From Phenylobacterium sp. (GTDB lineage: Bacteria > Pseudomonadota > Alphaproteobacteria > Caulobacterales > Caulobacteraceae), in contig SSMU01000023.1 of NCBI GenBank assembly GCA_004799545.1, forward strand, positions 62,001 through 126,000: DNA of 64,000 bases, read 5' to 3'. Of the stretch, positions 39,757 through 48,107 are shown piece by piece. The translations under genes and the position numbers were made by a program. The notes under the pieces were generated by a model. It was not told the DNA's origin. It made no database searches and worked only from the letters and a program-made list of their open reading frames with translations. Numbering within the stretch: position 1 is the stretch's first letter; each line of letters starts with the position of its first letter.

Positions 39757-41313
39757 ATGAGCGATGAGATCAAGGTCCTAGCGGACATCCCGCCGGCGCA
39801 GGCCACAGCATTCGGCGAGCGCACGGCCATCCAGATCGACGACCGGACCCTGAGCTACGCCGAGCTCGACCGCCGGGCGGTCAAGGCCGCGGGCCTGTTG
39901 CAGGCGGCCGGCGCCAAACCCGGCGACCGGATCGGCTGGCTGGGCCGCTCGTCGGAGGCCTTCTTCGAGATCTTCTTCGGTGCGGCGCGGGCGCGGGTTT
40001 GCCTGGCGCCGATCAACTCGCGCCTGGCGGTCCCGGAGATCGCCTTCATCCTCATGGACAGCGGCGCGGACCTGTTCTTCGTCACCCCCGACTTCTTCGA
40101 CTGCGCGCGGCAGGTGATCGCCCAGATCGACCGGCCGATCCGGCTGATCGGGGTCGGCGGCGCGGCCGAGGGCTTCGACAGCTACGAAGCCTTGCGCGAC
40201 ACGGCGCCCGCTCCGACGCCCGCCGAGCCGCGCGCCGACGACGACGTGCTGCAGCTCTACACGTCGGGCACCACCGGCCTGCCGAAGGGCGTGCGGCTCA
40301 ACAACGCCAACTACGCCGCCTTCCTCGACCTACGCACCCAGGTCGACGGCTTCGACTACGGCCCCGACGACACGGTGCTGATCGTCATGCCGCTGTTCCA
40401 CGTGGCCGGGACCAACATCAGCTTCTCCGGGCTCGCGGCCGGCGGGCGGGTGATCCTGCTTCCGGAGTTCCGGCCCGCCGAGGTGCTGCGGCTGATCGAG
40501 GCCGAGCGCGTCGCCCACATCTTCCTGGTGCCGGCGATGATCAACATGCTGCTGCAGGCGCCGGAGATCGAGGGCGCCGACCTCTCCAGCCTGAAGAGCG
40601 TGGCCTACGGCGCCTCCCCGATCGGCGAGGCGGTGCTGGCCAAGGCCACCGCGCGGTTCGGCTGCGGCTTCATCCAGTTCTACGGCATGACGGAGTCGGC
40701 CGGCGCCGGGACTTCGCTGGCCCCCGACGCCCATGTGGGCGAGCTGCTGCGCTCCTGCGGCAAGGCCTGGCCGACGCTCGAGGTCCGCATCCTGGGCGAC
40801 GACGGAAGCGAGGCGGCGGTCGGCGAGATCGGCGAGATCGCCATCAAGGGCGCCATCGTCATGGCCGGCTACTGGAACCGCCCGGAAGCCACCGCCGAGA
40901 CCATCACCGCCGACGGCTGGCTGCGCACCGGCGACGCCGGCTACCGCGACGCCGAGGGCTACGTCTTCGTCCACGACCGGGTGAAGGACATGATCGTCTC
41001 GGGCGGCGAGAACATCTATCCGGCCGAGGTGGAGAACGCGATCCTCGGCTGTCCCGGCGTCGCCGACGCCGCGGTGATCGGGGTGCCGGACGAGCGCTGG
41101 GGCGAGGCGGTCAAGGCGATCGTCGTGCCGGCCGCGGGCGCCAGCCCCGATCCGGAGGCGGTGATCGCCTGGGCGCGGGCGCGGATCGCGGCCTTCAAGG
41201 CCCCCAAGTCGGTGGACTTCATCGACGTCCTGCCGCGCAACGCCTCGGGCAAGGTGCTGCGGCGCGAACTGCGCAAGCCCTATTGGGAAGGCCGCGGACG
41301 AATGGTCGGCTAG
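39757..41313 (+). CDS. AMP-dependent acyl-CoA synthetase (fatty-acid type)
   Basis: A 518-residue adenylate-forming ligase. It has the ATP-binding P-loop LYTSGTTGLPKGVRL near residue 170, the A5/A8-type motifs YGMTESAG and GYWNRPEATAET.T.DGWLRTGDAGY, HDRVKDMIVSGGENIYPAEVE, and the C-terminal catalytic lysine region PRNASGKVLRRELR. It activates a carboxylic acid, most likely a fatty or aromatic acid, to its CoA thioester. I took the ATG at 39757; an upstream frame continues but has no similarity. It is convergent with a MFS gene and shares a CTAG stop overlap. Confidence 0.9.
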   Translation: MSDEIKVLADIPPAQATAFGERTAIQIDDRTLSYAELDRRAVKAAGLLQAAGAKPGDRIGWLGRSSEAFFEIFFGAARARVCLAPINSRLAVPEIAFILMDSGADLFFVTPDFFDCARQVIAQIDRPIRLIGVGGAAEGFDSYEALRDTAPAPTPAEPRADDDVLQLYTSGTTGLPKGVRLNNANYAAFLDLRTQVDGFDYGPDDTVLIVMPLFHVAGTNISFSGLAAGGRVILLPEFRPAEVLRLIEAERVAHIFLVPAMINMLLQAPEIEGADLSSLKSVAYGASPIGEAVLAKATARFGCGFIQFYGMTESAGAGTSLAPDAHVGELLRSCGKAWPTLEVRILGDDGSEAAVGEIGEIAIKGAIVMAGYWNRPEATAETITADGWLRTGDAGYRDAEGYVFVHDRVKDMIVSGGENIYPAEVENAILGCPGVADAAVIGVPDERWGEAVKAIVVPAAGASPDPEAVIAWARARIAAFKAPKSVDFIDVLPRNASGKVLRRELRKPYWEGRGRMVG

Positions 41314-42743
41314 GCCGACGTGCGTTCCGGCCGGTCCAGCGGCTCGGGACGAGGCCGGGGCGCCAGCCGCAGGCGCGAGAGGCTGACCAGGGCCGCGAGG
41401 ATCGCGAGACCGCTCGCCGTGACCATCACCTCGGGCGCGGCCCGGGTTCCGGCCAGGTGGAAGAACACCGCCGTGGTGAGCGCGCCCGCCGTCTGGCCCA
41501 GCAACCGCGCGGTCGCCAGGGCGCCGCCGGCGGCCCCGCTGCGGTGCATCGGCGCGGCGGTCACCATCGCCCGGTTGTTGGGCGACTGGAAGAAGCCGAA
41601 GCCCAGGCCGCAGATCGCCATCCGCCAGGCGATGTCGAGGCCGCTCGAGCTTGGTCCCAGCATGGAGAGCAGGAACAGGCCCACCGCGAAGACGGCGAGC
41701 CCGGCGCCGCCCAAGGCGCCGGCGCGATGCCGATCGGCGAGCCGGCCCGCGATCGGCGCGGCCACGCCCACGGCGAGCGGCCACGGGGTCATCAGGAAGC
41801 CAGTCATCACCGCGCTCCTGCCCATCACCGTCTGGAAGTAGAAGGGCAGGGCCACGAAGGTCATCATCTGGGCGGCGAAGGAGACGATCGAGGTGGCGAT
41901 CGACAGGCCGAAGATCGGGATCTTCAACAGGTCGAACGGGACCAGCGGCGCCTCTTGCCTGAGCTCGCGCCAGGCCAGGGCCGCGCCTGCCGCCACGCCG
42001 ATCGCCAGCTGGATCAGGCCCGCCGCGAGGCCGGCGCGGGCGAGGCTCTCCGCCCCGGTGATCAGGAAGCCGAAGGCGGCGGCGTTGAGCACCGCGGAGA
42101 CGAGGTCGAACCGGCGCTTGGAGCCCGCCGTCTGCGGCAGGGCCCGCGCGGCGATGGCGATCGCCACCACCCCGATCGGCACATTGACCGCGAACAGCCA
42201 TTCCCACGACGCCACCGAAAGGATCGCCGAGGCCACGGTCGGCCCGATCGCCGCCGAGATGGAGATGACCAGGGCGTTGAGCCCGATCCCCCGGCCGAGG
42301 AACTTCTTCGGGTAGGTGAAGCGCACCAGGGCGGCGTTGATGCTCATGATCCCGCCGGCGCCCAGGCCCTGCAGGACCCGCGCCGCGGTGAGCGCCGTTA
42401 GGCTGTGGGAGAGCGCGCAGCCCAGCGAGCCCAGGGTGAACACCGCGAGGCCGGCGATATAGACCCGCCGGTAGCCCAGCCGGTCGCCCAGCGCCGCCAG
42501 GGGCAGCAGGGTGACGGTGATCGCCAGCTGGTAGGCGTTGACGATCCAGATCGAGGCGGCCGGCAGGGCGTGCAGCTCGCGCGCGATGGTCGGCAGGGCG
42601 ACGTTGGCGATCGCCCCGTCGAGCACCGACATGGCCATGGCCAGCCAGATCGCCGCCATCGACCAGTAGCGCCGGGGGATCGGCAGGCCGTCGGGCGTGG
42701 CCGCCGCGGCGTGGGCGTCGGTGTCGATGTCGGCGGGCGGCAT
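41310..42743 (-). CDS. MFS drug-efflux-type transporter (DHA2, 14 TM)
   Basis: A 477-residue protein with 14 predicted helices. The start SMAAIWLAMAMSVLDGAIANVALPTIA carries the DHA2 motif after helix 1, where LDxxIVNVALP is typical. LGDRLGYRRVYIAGL (motif A), RVLQGLGAGGIMSINAALV (helix 4), and NALVISISAAIGPTVASAIL (motif C) also fit. It exports hydrophobic compounds by proton exchange. No regulator is adjacent. It ends in a shared CTAG with the acyl-CoA ligase gene, which runs the other way. Confidence 0.88.
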   Translation of the reverse strand: MPPADIDTDAHAAAATPDGLPIPRRYWSMAAIWLAMAMSVLDGAIANVALPTIARELHALPAASIWIVNAYQLAITVTLLPLAALGDRLGYRRVYIAGLAVFTLGSLGCALSHSLTALTAARVLQGLGAGGIMSINAALVRFTYPKKFLGRGIGLNALVISISAAIGPTVASAILSVASWEWLFAVNVPIGVVAIAIAARALPQTAGSKRRFDLVSAVLNAAAFGFLITGAESLARAGLAAGLIQLAIGVAAGAALAWRELRQEAPLVPFDLLKIPIFGLSIATSIVSFAAQMMTFVALPFYFQTVMGRSAVMTGFLMTPWPLAVGVAAPIAGRLADRHRAGALGGAGLAVFAVGLFLLSMLGPSSSGLDIAWRMAICGLGFGFFQSPNNRAMVTAAPMHRSGAAGGALATARLLGQTAGALTTAVFFHLAGTRAAPEVMVTASGLAILAALVSLSRLRLAPRPRPEPLDRPERTSA

Positions 42744-42799
42744 GGCCGGCAAACCCCTGAACCGGGGCTCGGTATCTCGCAAGCTGAAACGGCGTGACC

Positions 42800-43408
42800 T
42801 CAGCCGGCGGCGCTGGGCCTCGCCTTCACTCGCTCGAACCAGGCGGTGAGCTTGGCGAACTTCGGATCGAGCGGCTGGCCCACCTGGCCGCCAAACTCGA
42901 TGAAGGCGAACAGCAATATGTCGGCCAGGGTGAACCGGTCGCCGACGATCCAGGGGCCCGTCAGCTGGCCCTCCAGCCAAGCCTCGCCGTTCTGGGCGAT
43001 GGCCTTCAGGCCGGGCGAGGCCTCGGGCACGCAGTGCACCCGGTCCTTGAACATCGCCAACCCCTCGCCGAACCGGAAGCCATTGGCCATCGGCTCGCAG
43101 ATCCGCAGGTCCACCCGCCGGGTCCACATCCGGGTCTCGGCACGCTCCTCCCGGGTGCGGCCGATCAACGGCGGCTCGGGTTGCGCCTCCTCCAGATATT
43201 CGCAGATGGCGGTGACTTCGGAGAGGTGGCCGCCGCCGTCGAGCTCCAGGGTGGGCGTCTGGCCGGACGGGTTGCGCGCCAGGTGCGGCGGCTGACGGTT
43301 CTCACCACCGCGCAGGTCGACCTCGACGCGGTCGATGTCGAGCCCCTTCTCGGCGATGAACAGGGTCACGGCGCGGGGATTGGGGCCGATGGATTGATAC
43401 AGCTTCAT
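42800..43408 (-). CDS. Glutathione S-transferase family protein
   Basis: A 202-residue cytosolic GST with an N-terminal thioredoxin-like domain (KLYQSIGPNPRAVTLFIAEK, with the NPSGQTPTLELD segment containing the cis-proline and the LSEVTAICEYLEE segment that binds glutathione) and a helical C-terminal domain (about 90-202) with GDRFTLADILLFAFIEFG. The active-site residue near the N-terminus appears to be Ser in YQSIGPNPR. Members conjugate glutathione to small electrophiles; the substrate cannot be said. The ATG at 43408 was preferred to the TTG two codons earlier. Confidence 0.88.
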   Translation of the reverse strand: MKLYQSIGPNPRAVTLFIAEKGLDIDRVEVDLRGGENRQPPHLARNPSGQTPTLELDGGGHLSEVTAICEYLEEAQPEPPLIGRTREERAETRMWTRRVDLRICEPMANGFRFGEGLAMFKDRVHCVPEASPGLKAIAQNGEAWLEGQLTGPWIVGDRFTLADILLFAFIEFGGQVGQPLDPKFAKLTAWFERVKARPSAAG

Positions 43409-43552
43409 GCGCAACCTTAAGCTTGGGCGTAGGCCCGATAAGCTTGGCCGCAGCCCGATTTTCGGTCAACGAATCAGTGGGGCGCCCAAAAAAAATAGAT
43501 TAACGGTCTGTTAGCTGTGGCGGGTTGTCGCAGAAAATGGCATAACGTCGGC

Positions 43553-43774
43553 ATGACTTATGGCCAGTTGAAACCAGACCTCGTGGGATCCTCCGAGACC
43601 CTCGACGACCTGCTCGGGCGCCTCCGGTCCTTCTCCAAGCAACCCGTTCGCCCCAAGGGCCTGCCCCCGGGCTTCGGTCATTTCGTGAGTTCGCGTCGCC
43701 CGCCGGGCGGCATGGGCGGCGCGGAAGCCCCGATCCCGGCCGAGCGCGCCGCGCCGGATTGCTACGCGGTCTGA
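43553..43774 (+). CDS. Small hypothetical protein
   Basis: A 73-residue protein: TYGQLKPDLVGSSETLDDLL, then GRLRSFSKQPVRPKGLPPGF, and a proline-rich, disordered tail ending in APDCYAV. The upstream 130 bases are AT-rich for this genome, as expected of a promoter, and a clear terminator follows after 30 bases, so this is a short stand-alone transcription unit. No family is recognised. Confidence 0.5.
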   Translation: MTYGQLKPDLVGSSETLDDLLGRLRSFSKQPVRPKGLPPGFGHFVSSRRPPGGMGGAEAPIPAERAAPDCYAV

Positions 43775-43802
43775 CCCGCGTCTGACGACGACCCAGCCGT
43801 TC

Positions 43803-43831
43803 ATCCCGCCCAGGCGGGATGGGCGGTTTTT
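43803..43831 (+). terminator. Rho-independent terminator
   Basis: CCGCCC (43806-43811) pairs with GGGCGG (43821-43826), and an alternative ATCCCGC/GCGGGAT stem overlaps it. A TTTTT run follows at 43827-43831. This is the clearest intrinsic terminator in the window and ends the small gene at 43553-43774. Confidence 0.85.
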
Positions 43832-43842
43832 GCTGTCCGGAA

Positions 43843-45153
43843 CTAGGCGATGTCCTCTCCCGCTCGCGGGGAGAGGTGATCCATCGGACGCTTGTCCAGC
43901 GCCTCCGGCCGCGGGCCGCCGGTCGCCCAGTCGAGCAGCTCAACCGGATGGACCACCGCCGCGCTGACCGCGGGCGCGATCTGGGCCATGCAGCCGACGT
44001 TGCCGGCCGCCACGATCGCCGCCCCCGTGCGGGCGATATTGGCCGCCTTGCGGTCGCGCAGCTGGCCGGCGAGCTCGGGCTGCAGCACGTTGTAGACCCC
44101 CGCCGAGCCGCAGCAGAGGTGGCCCTCGGGAACCTCGCGCACCTCGAACCCCGCCTCGGCCAGCAGTCGCGCCGGGACCGCCTTCACCTGCTGGCCGTGC
44201 TGCAGCGAACAGGGCGCGTGGTAGGCGACGGCGAGGCCCGTCGGGTTGGCGATCGGCGGCAGGCCGACCTCACCTAAGAACTCCAGGATGTCGCGCGCCT
44301 GGGCGGCCGCCCCCTCGCCGGCCGAGCCCAGCAGGTGGCCATAGGCCTTCAGCGTCGTGCCGCAGCCGGCGGCGGTGGTGATGATGGCGTCGGCCGGACC
44401 GGCCTTCGCCCAGGCCGCGAGGTTGCGGCGCGCCAGGCCGCGGGCCTCGTCCGCCCGGCCGAGGTGTTCGGAGATCGCCCCGCAGCAGCCCTCGCCGGCG
44501 ACCAGGGTGACGTCGTAGCCGGCCCGGGCCAGCAGGCGGATGGCGGCCTCGCGGACCTGGGGCGCCATGGCGGGCTCGACGCAGCCCTGCAGCAGGATCA
44601 CCCGACCGCGCCTGTCCTCCACCGCCGGATAGGTTCCGACGCCGCGGGGCGCCTTGCGGGCCTCGGGGACCAGGCGCAGCAGGACGGCGAGCGGGGTGAG
44701 CCGCAACCGCTGCAGCCAGGGCTCCAGCCCCTGCGCGGCCCGTCCCAGCGCCAGGCCGAAACGCAGGTGGCGCGGCCGGGTCAGGACATGGGGGAGCGCC
44801 CAGCGCAGCAGGCGTTCGGGCAGGGGCCGCCGGTAGTTGGCCTCCACATAGGCCCGCGCATGGCCGATCAGCTGGCCGTAGTCGACGCCCGACGGACAGG
44901 TTGTCGAACAGGCCAGGCAGGAGAGGCAGCGGTCGATGTGGGTGACGGTGTCCTTCGAGGGCGCCCGGGCCGCCTCCAGCATGGCGCGGATCAGCTCGAT
45001 GCGGCCGCGCGGGCTGTCGCGCTCGTCGCCCAGCAGGACATAGGTCGGGCAGGTGGCTGTGCAGAAGCCGCAGTGCACGCACTTGCGGATCTCGACCTGG
45101 CTCTCGGCGGTCTGCGGGTCGGCCAGCTGCTCGGGCGTGAAGGCGGTGCGCAT
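43843..45153 (-). CDS. glcF: Glycolate oxidase iron-sulfur subunit GlcF
   Basis: GlcF carries electrons from the flavin subunits of the glycolate oxidase complex to the respiratory chain. The 436-residue product has two 4Fe-4S motifs, CVHCGFCTATCP and CLSCLACSTTCP, and two CCG domains (GEGCCGAISEHLG; GHLCCGSAGVYNVLQPELA). The ATG overlaps the glcE stop by one base. Order glcD-glcE-glcF with one-base gaps or overlaps shows a single operon. The complex turns glycolate into glyoxylate at the inner membrane. A small hairpin CCTCTCCCGC/GCGGGGAGAGG lies within the last codons. Confidence 0.95.
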   Translation of the reverse strand: MRTAFTPEQLADPQTAESQVEIRKCVHCGFCTATCPTYVLLGDERDSPRGRIELIRAMLEAARAPSKDTVTHIDRCLSCLACSTTCPSGVDYGQLIGHARAYVEANYRRPLPERLLRWALPHVLTRPRHLRFGLALGRAAQGLEPWLQRLRLTPLAVLLRLVPEARKAPRGVGTYPAVEDRRGRVILLQGCVEPAMAPQVREAAIRLLARAGYDVTLVAGEGCCGAISEHLGRADEARGLARRNLAAWAKAGPADAIITTAAGCGTTLKAYGHLLGSAGEGAAAQARDILEFLGEVGLPPIANPTGLAVAYHAPCSLQHGQQVKAVPARLLAEAGFEVREVPEGHLCCGSAGVYNVLQPELAGQLRDRKAANIARTGAAIVAAGNVGCMAQIAPAVSAAVVHPVELLDWATGGPRPEALDKRPMDHLSPRAGEDIA

Positions 45154-46322
45154 CAGCTGTCCAGCCGGCCGGGATTGAGCAGGCCGTCGGGATCGAAGGC
45201 CGCCTTGATGCGGGCGGTGAGCGTGGCCAGCCGGTCCTCCAGCGGCTCGAAGGCCGTGCAGGTCGCCTCGCTGCGATAGAGGGTGGCATGGCCGCCGGCC
45301 GCGCGGGCCAGGCTGTGGACCGCGGCCGCGTCGTGCGAGGGGACCCAGACCAGGCCGCCGCCCCAGTCGTAGAGCACCTCGCCCACCGCCTCGCCGATCC
45401 GCCAGCCGGTCGCCGGCGGGACCGAGACGCGCCACAGCGGGCGCGAGTCCTTGTGGAAGGCCTCGACCTCGCGGACCTGGGCCCAGAAGCCGCGGGAGAG
45501 GGCGGCGTCCAGCCGATCGACCCGGCCGAACGGCTTCAGGGCGGCGGCCAGGCTGTCGACGCGGGCCTTCACCGAGGCGTCGAAGCCCTCCAGGCGGAGC
45601 GCCGTCACCGCCATCTCCGCCTTCAACGGGGCGCCGGCCGCAACCGCGGCGGGCAGGTGGGCCGCGCCGGAGACCTCGACGGGGGCGGCCATCGCCACGG
45701 TCATGGCCTCGACCGCGCGGCGGTCCTGCAGGCCGAACAGCAGCAGGGTGGTCTCGGTCTTGGGCTTCGGCAGCACCTTGAGGGTCACCTCGGTCATCAC
45801 CGCCAGGGTGCCCCAGGAGCCGGCCATCAGCTTGGAGAGGTCATAGCCGGTGACGTTCTTGACCACCTTGCCGCCGGCCTTGAAGGCCTCGCCCCGGCCG
45901 CTGACCGCGGCGAAGCCCAGCAGGTGGTCGCGGGCGGCGCCGGCGCGGATGCGGCGCGGACCGGAGAGGTTGGCGGCCAGCACACCACCCAGGGTCGGCT
46001 CGCCCTTGGCGCCCAGCAGCTTGGCCAGCCGCGGCGGCTCGAAGGCCAGCATCTGGCCCTCCGACGCCACCAGCTTCTCGAGGTCCTTCAGCTTCGCGCC
46101 CGGCCGCGCGGTGAGCACGAGCTCCTCCGGGGCGTAGTCGAGGACGGCGTCCAGCGCCTCCAGGCTCAGCACCAGGTCGGGGCGTTCGACGCGGCCGATC
46201 CCCCGCTTCGTGCCGCCGCCCACCACCTCGATCCGGCGCTTCGCCGCCACGGCCTCGGCGACAGCGTCGAGCACCTCGTCCGGCGAGGTGGGCTGCACGG
46301 TGCGGGGGCCGAGGTCCAGCAT
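45153..46322 (-). CDS. glcE: Glycolate oxidase FAD-binding subunit GlcE
   Basis: A 389-residue FAD-binding (type 4) protein. The flavin-binding segment includes RIEVVGGGTKRGIGR, then EPTLGGVLAANLSGPRRIRAGAARD, with GKVVKNVTGYDLSKLMAGSWGTLAVMTEV, which are typical of GlcE. It sits between glcD and glcF with one-base spacing on both sides, so the three subunits are made in step. Together they oxidise glycolate, a product of phosphoglycolate salvage or of photosynthetic neighbours in water. Confidence 0.95.
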   Translation of the reverse strand: MLDLGPRTVQPTSPDEVLDAVAEAVAAKRRIEVVGGGTKRGIGRVERPDLVLSLEALDAVLDYAPEELVLTARPGAKLKDLEKLVASEGQMLAFEPPRLAKLLGAKGEPTLGGVLAANLSGPRRIRAGAARDHLLGFAAVSGRGEAFKAGGKVVKNVTGYDLSKLMAGSWGTLAVMTEVTLKVLPKPKTETTLLLFGLQDRRAVEAMTVAMAAPVEVSGAAHLPAAVAAGAPLKAEMAVTALRLEGFDASVKARVDSLAAALKPFGRVDRLDAALSRGFWAQVREVEAFHKDSRPLWRVSVPPATGWRIGEAVGEVLYDWGGGLVWVPSHDAAAVHSLARAAGGHATLYRSEATCTAFEPLEDRLATLTARIKAAFDPDGLLNPGRLDS

Positions 46323-47810
46323 CTAGAAGCGCGGCAGCTCGGGGAAGGCGATCTTCCCGCGGTGGACGTGGACGCGCCCGAGCTCGGCGCAGCGATGCAG
46401 GACCGGGAACATCTTCCCGGGGTTCAGCAAGAGCCCAGGATCGAAGGCGCACTTCACCCGCTGCTGGCAGGCGAGGTCGGTCTCGTCGAACATCTCGCCC
46501 ATCAGGTCGCGCTTCTCGACGCCCACGCCGTGCTCGCCGGTGAGCACCCCGCCGACCGCCACGCAGAGCCGCAGGATGTCGGCGCCAAAGGCCTCCGCAC
46601 GCTCCAGCTCGCCCGGCTTGTCGGCGTCGTAGAGGATCAGGGGATGCAGGTTGCCGTCGCCGGCGTGGAAGACGTTGGCGACGCCCAGGCCGTAGTCGCG
46701 GCTCATCTCGTGGATGCGGGTCAGCACATGCGGCAGCTGGCGACGGGGGATGGTGCCGTCCATGCAGTAATAGTCCGGCGAGATGCGGCCGACCGCCGGG
46801 AACGCCGCTTTGCGCCCGGCCCAGAAGGTGAGCCGCTCGGCCTCGTCGCGGGAGACGCGGATGAAGTCGGCGCCGCGCGCCTTGGCGATCGCCCGGACGT
46901 GGCCGGCCAGCTCGGCGCACTCGGCCTCGGGCCCGTCCAGTTCGACGATCAGCAGGGCCTCCGCGTCGGTCGGGTAGCCCGCGTGGACGAAGGCCTCGGC
47001 GGCGGCGATGGCCGGTCGGTCCATCATCTCCAGACCCGCGGGGATGATGCCGGCCGCGATGATGTCGCCGACCGTGGCGCCGGCCGCCTCCACCGAGGGG
47101 AAGCCCAGCAGGAGGGCGCGCGCCGTCTGCGGCGTGGGCAGCAGGCGCACGGTCACCTGGGTGATCACGCCGAGCAGGCCTTCGGAGCCGGTGACCAGAC
47201 CCAGCAGGTCGTAGCCGGCGGCGTCGTAGCCCCGGCCGCCCAGCCGCAGGACCTCGCCGGCCATGGTGACGATCTCGACCCCCAGGAGATTGTTGGTGGT
47301 CAGGCCGTACTTCAGGCAGTGCACCCCGCCCGAGTTCTCCGCCACGTTGCCGCCGATGGTGCAGGCGATCTGGCTGGAGGGGTCCGGCGCGTAATAGAAG
47401 CCGTCGGCCCGCACCGCCTCGCTGATCGCCAGGTTGGTGACGCCCGGCTGCACCACGGCGCAGCGGTTGGCGAGGTCGACCTCCAGGATACGGTTGAACT
47501 TGGCCATCCCCAGGACCACGCCGTCGGTGAGCGGCAGGGCCCCGCCGGAGAGCGAGGTGCCGGCCCCACGCGGCACCACCTTGACCCCATTCGCCTGGCA
47601 CCAGGCGAGCACGGCCGCCACCTGCCCGGTGGTCTCCGGCAGCACCACGGCGAGCGGCGTCTGGCGATAGGCCGAGAGGCCGTCGGACTCGTAGGGGATG
47701 AGCGCGCCGGGATCGCCGATCACGCCTTCGCCCGGGACCAGCTTCTTCAACGCGCGGACGATCTCGGCCTTGCGGGCGATCAGCGCGGCGTCGGGGACAG
47801 GCATCTTCAT
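46323..47810 (-). CDS. glcD: Glycolate oxidase flavoprotein subunit GlcD
   Basis: A 495-residue FAD-linked oxidase, the catalytic subunit of glycolate oxidase. It has the FAD domain (VVPRGAGTSLSGGALPLTDG; PDPSSQIACTIGGNVAENSGG; GSEGLLGVITQVTVRLLP) and the C-terminal catalytic region with NVFHAGDGNLHPLILYD and GGVLTGEHGVGVEKRDLM. An ATG two codons later is a possible alternative start. The promoter should lie in the 99-base gap shared with the divergent small gene at 47910. No GlcC-type regulator is adjacent. Confidence 0.96.
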   Translation of the reverse strand: MKMPVPDAALIARKAEIVRALKKLVPGEGVIGDPGALIPYESDGLSAYRQTPLAVVLPETTGQVAAVLAWCQANGVKVVPRGAGTSLSGGALPLTDGVVLGMAKFNRILEVDLANRCAVVQPGVTNLAISEAVRADGFYYAPDPSSQIACTIGGNVAENSGGVHCLKYGLTTNNLLGVEIVTMAGEVLRLGGRGYDAAGYDLLGLVTGSEGLLGVITQVTVRLLPTPQTARALLLGFPSVEAAGATVGDIIAAGIIPAGLEMMDRPAIAAAEAFVHAGYPTDAEALLIVELDGPEAECAELAGHVRAIAKARGADFIRVSRDEAERLTFWAGRKAAFPAVGRISPDYYCMDGTIPRRQLPHVLTRIHEMSRDYGLGVANVFHAGDGNLHPLILYDADKPGELERAEAFGADILRLCVAVGGVLTGEHGVGVEKRDLMGEMFDETDLACQQRVKCAFDPGLLLNPGKMFPVLHRCAELGRVHVHRGKIAFPELPRF

Positions 47811-47909
47811 CGCAGGTTGAGTACCGCGATCCGCCGGACGGGCACAGCCTCGCGTCGTGCAGCGGCGCGCCTATTGGCTCTGCGGAGTTGCGCCACTAAC
47901 CTCCCGCGC

Positions 47910-48107
47910 ATGTGGTGGCGCAAGACCGAGAAGCCGCTCCGGCAGCAACTGCTGGAAGCCCAGGCCCGGCTGCAGCGGCAGATCGAGATCCTGAGTCTCG
48001 GCCCGATCCGGGGCCGCCGATTCCTGCCCGGCTCTAAGGAAGTGCTCGAGGCGGAGCTGCGCGAGATCGAAGCCGCTCTCGCCGAGCTCGGACCCGAGGC
48101 TAGCTAG
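47910..48107 (+). CDS. Small coiled-coil hypothetical protein
   Basis: A 65-residue, mostly helical protein: MWWRKTEKPLRQQLLEAQAR, then RQIEILSLGPIRG, and LEAELREIEAALAELGPEA. The two charged helices could form a short coiled coil. It diverges from glcD, and its stop overlaps that of the convergent M28-like gene in a CTAG. No family is recognised. Confidence 0.55.
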   Translation: MWWRKTEKPLRQQLLEAQARLQRQIEILSLGPIRGRRFLPGSKEVLEAELREIEAALAELGPEAS

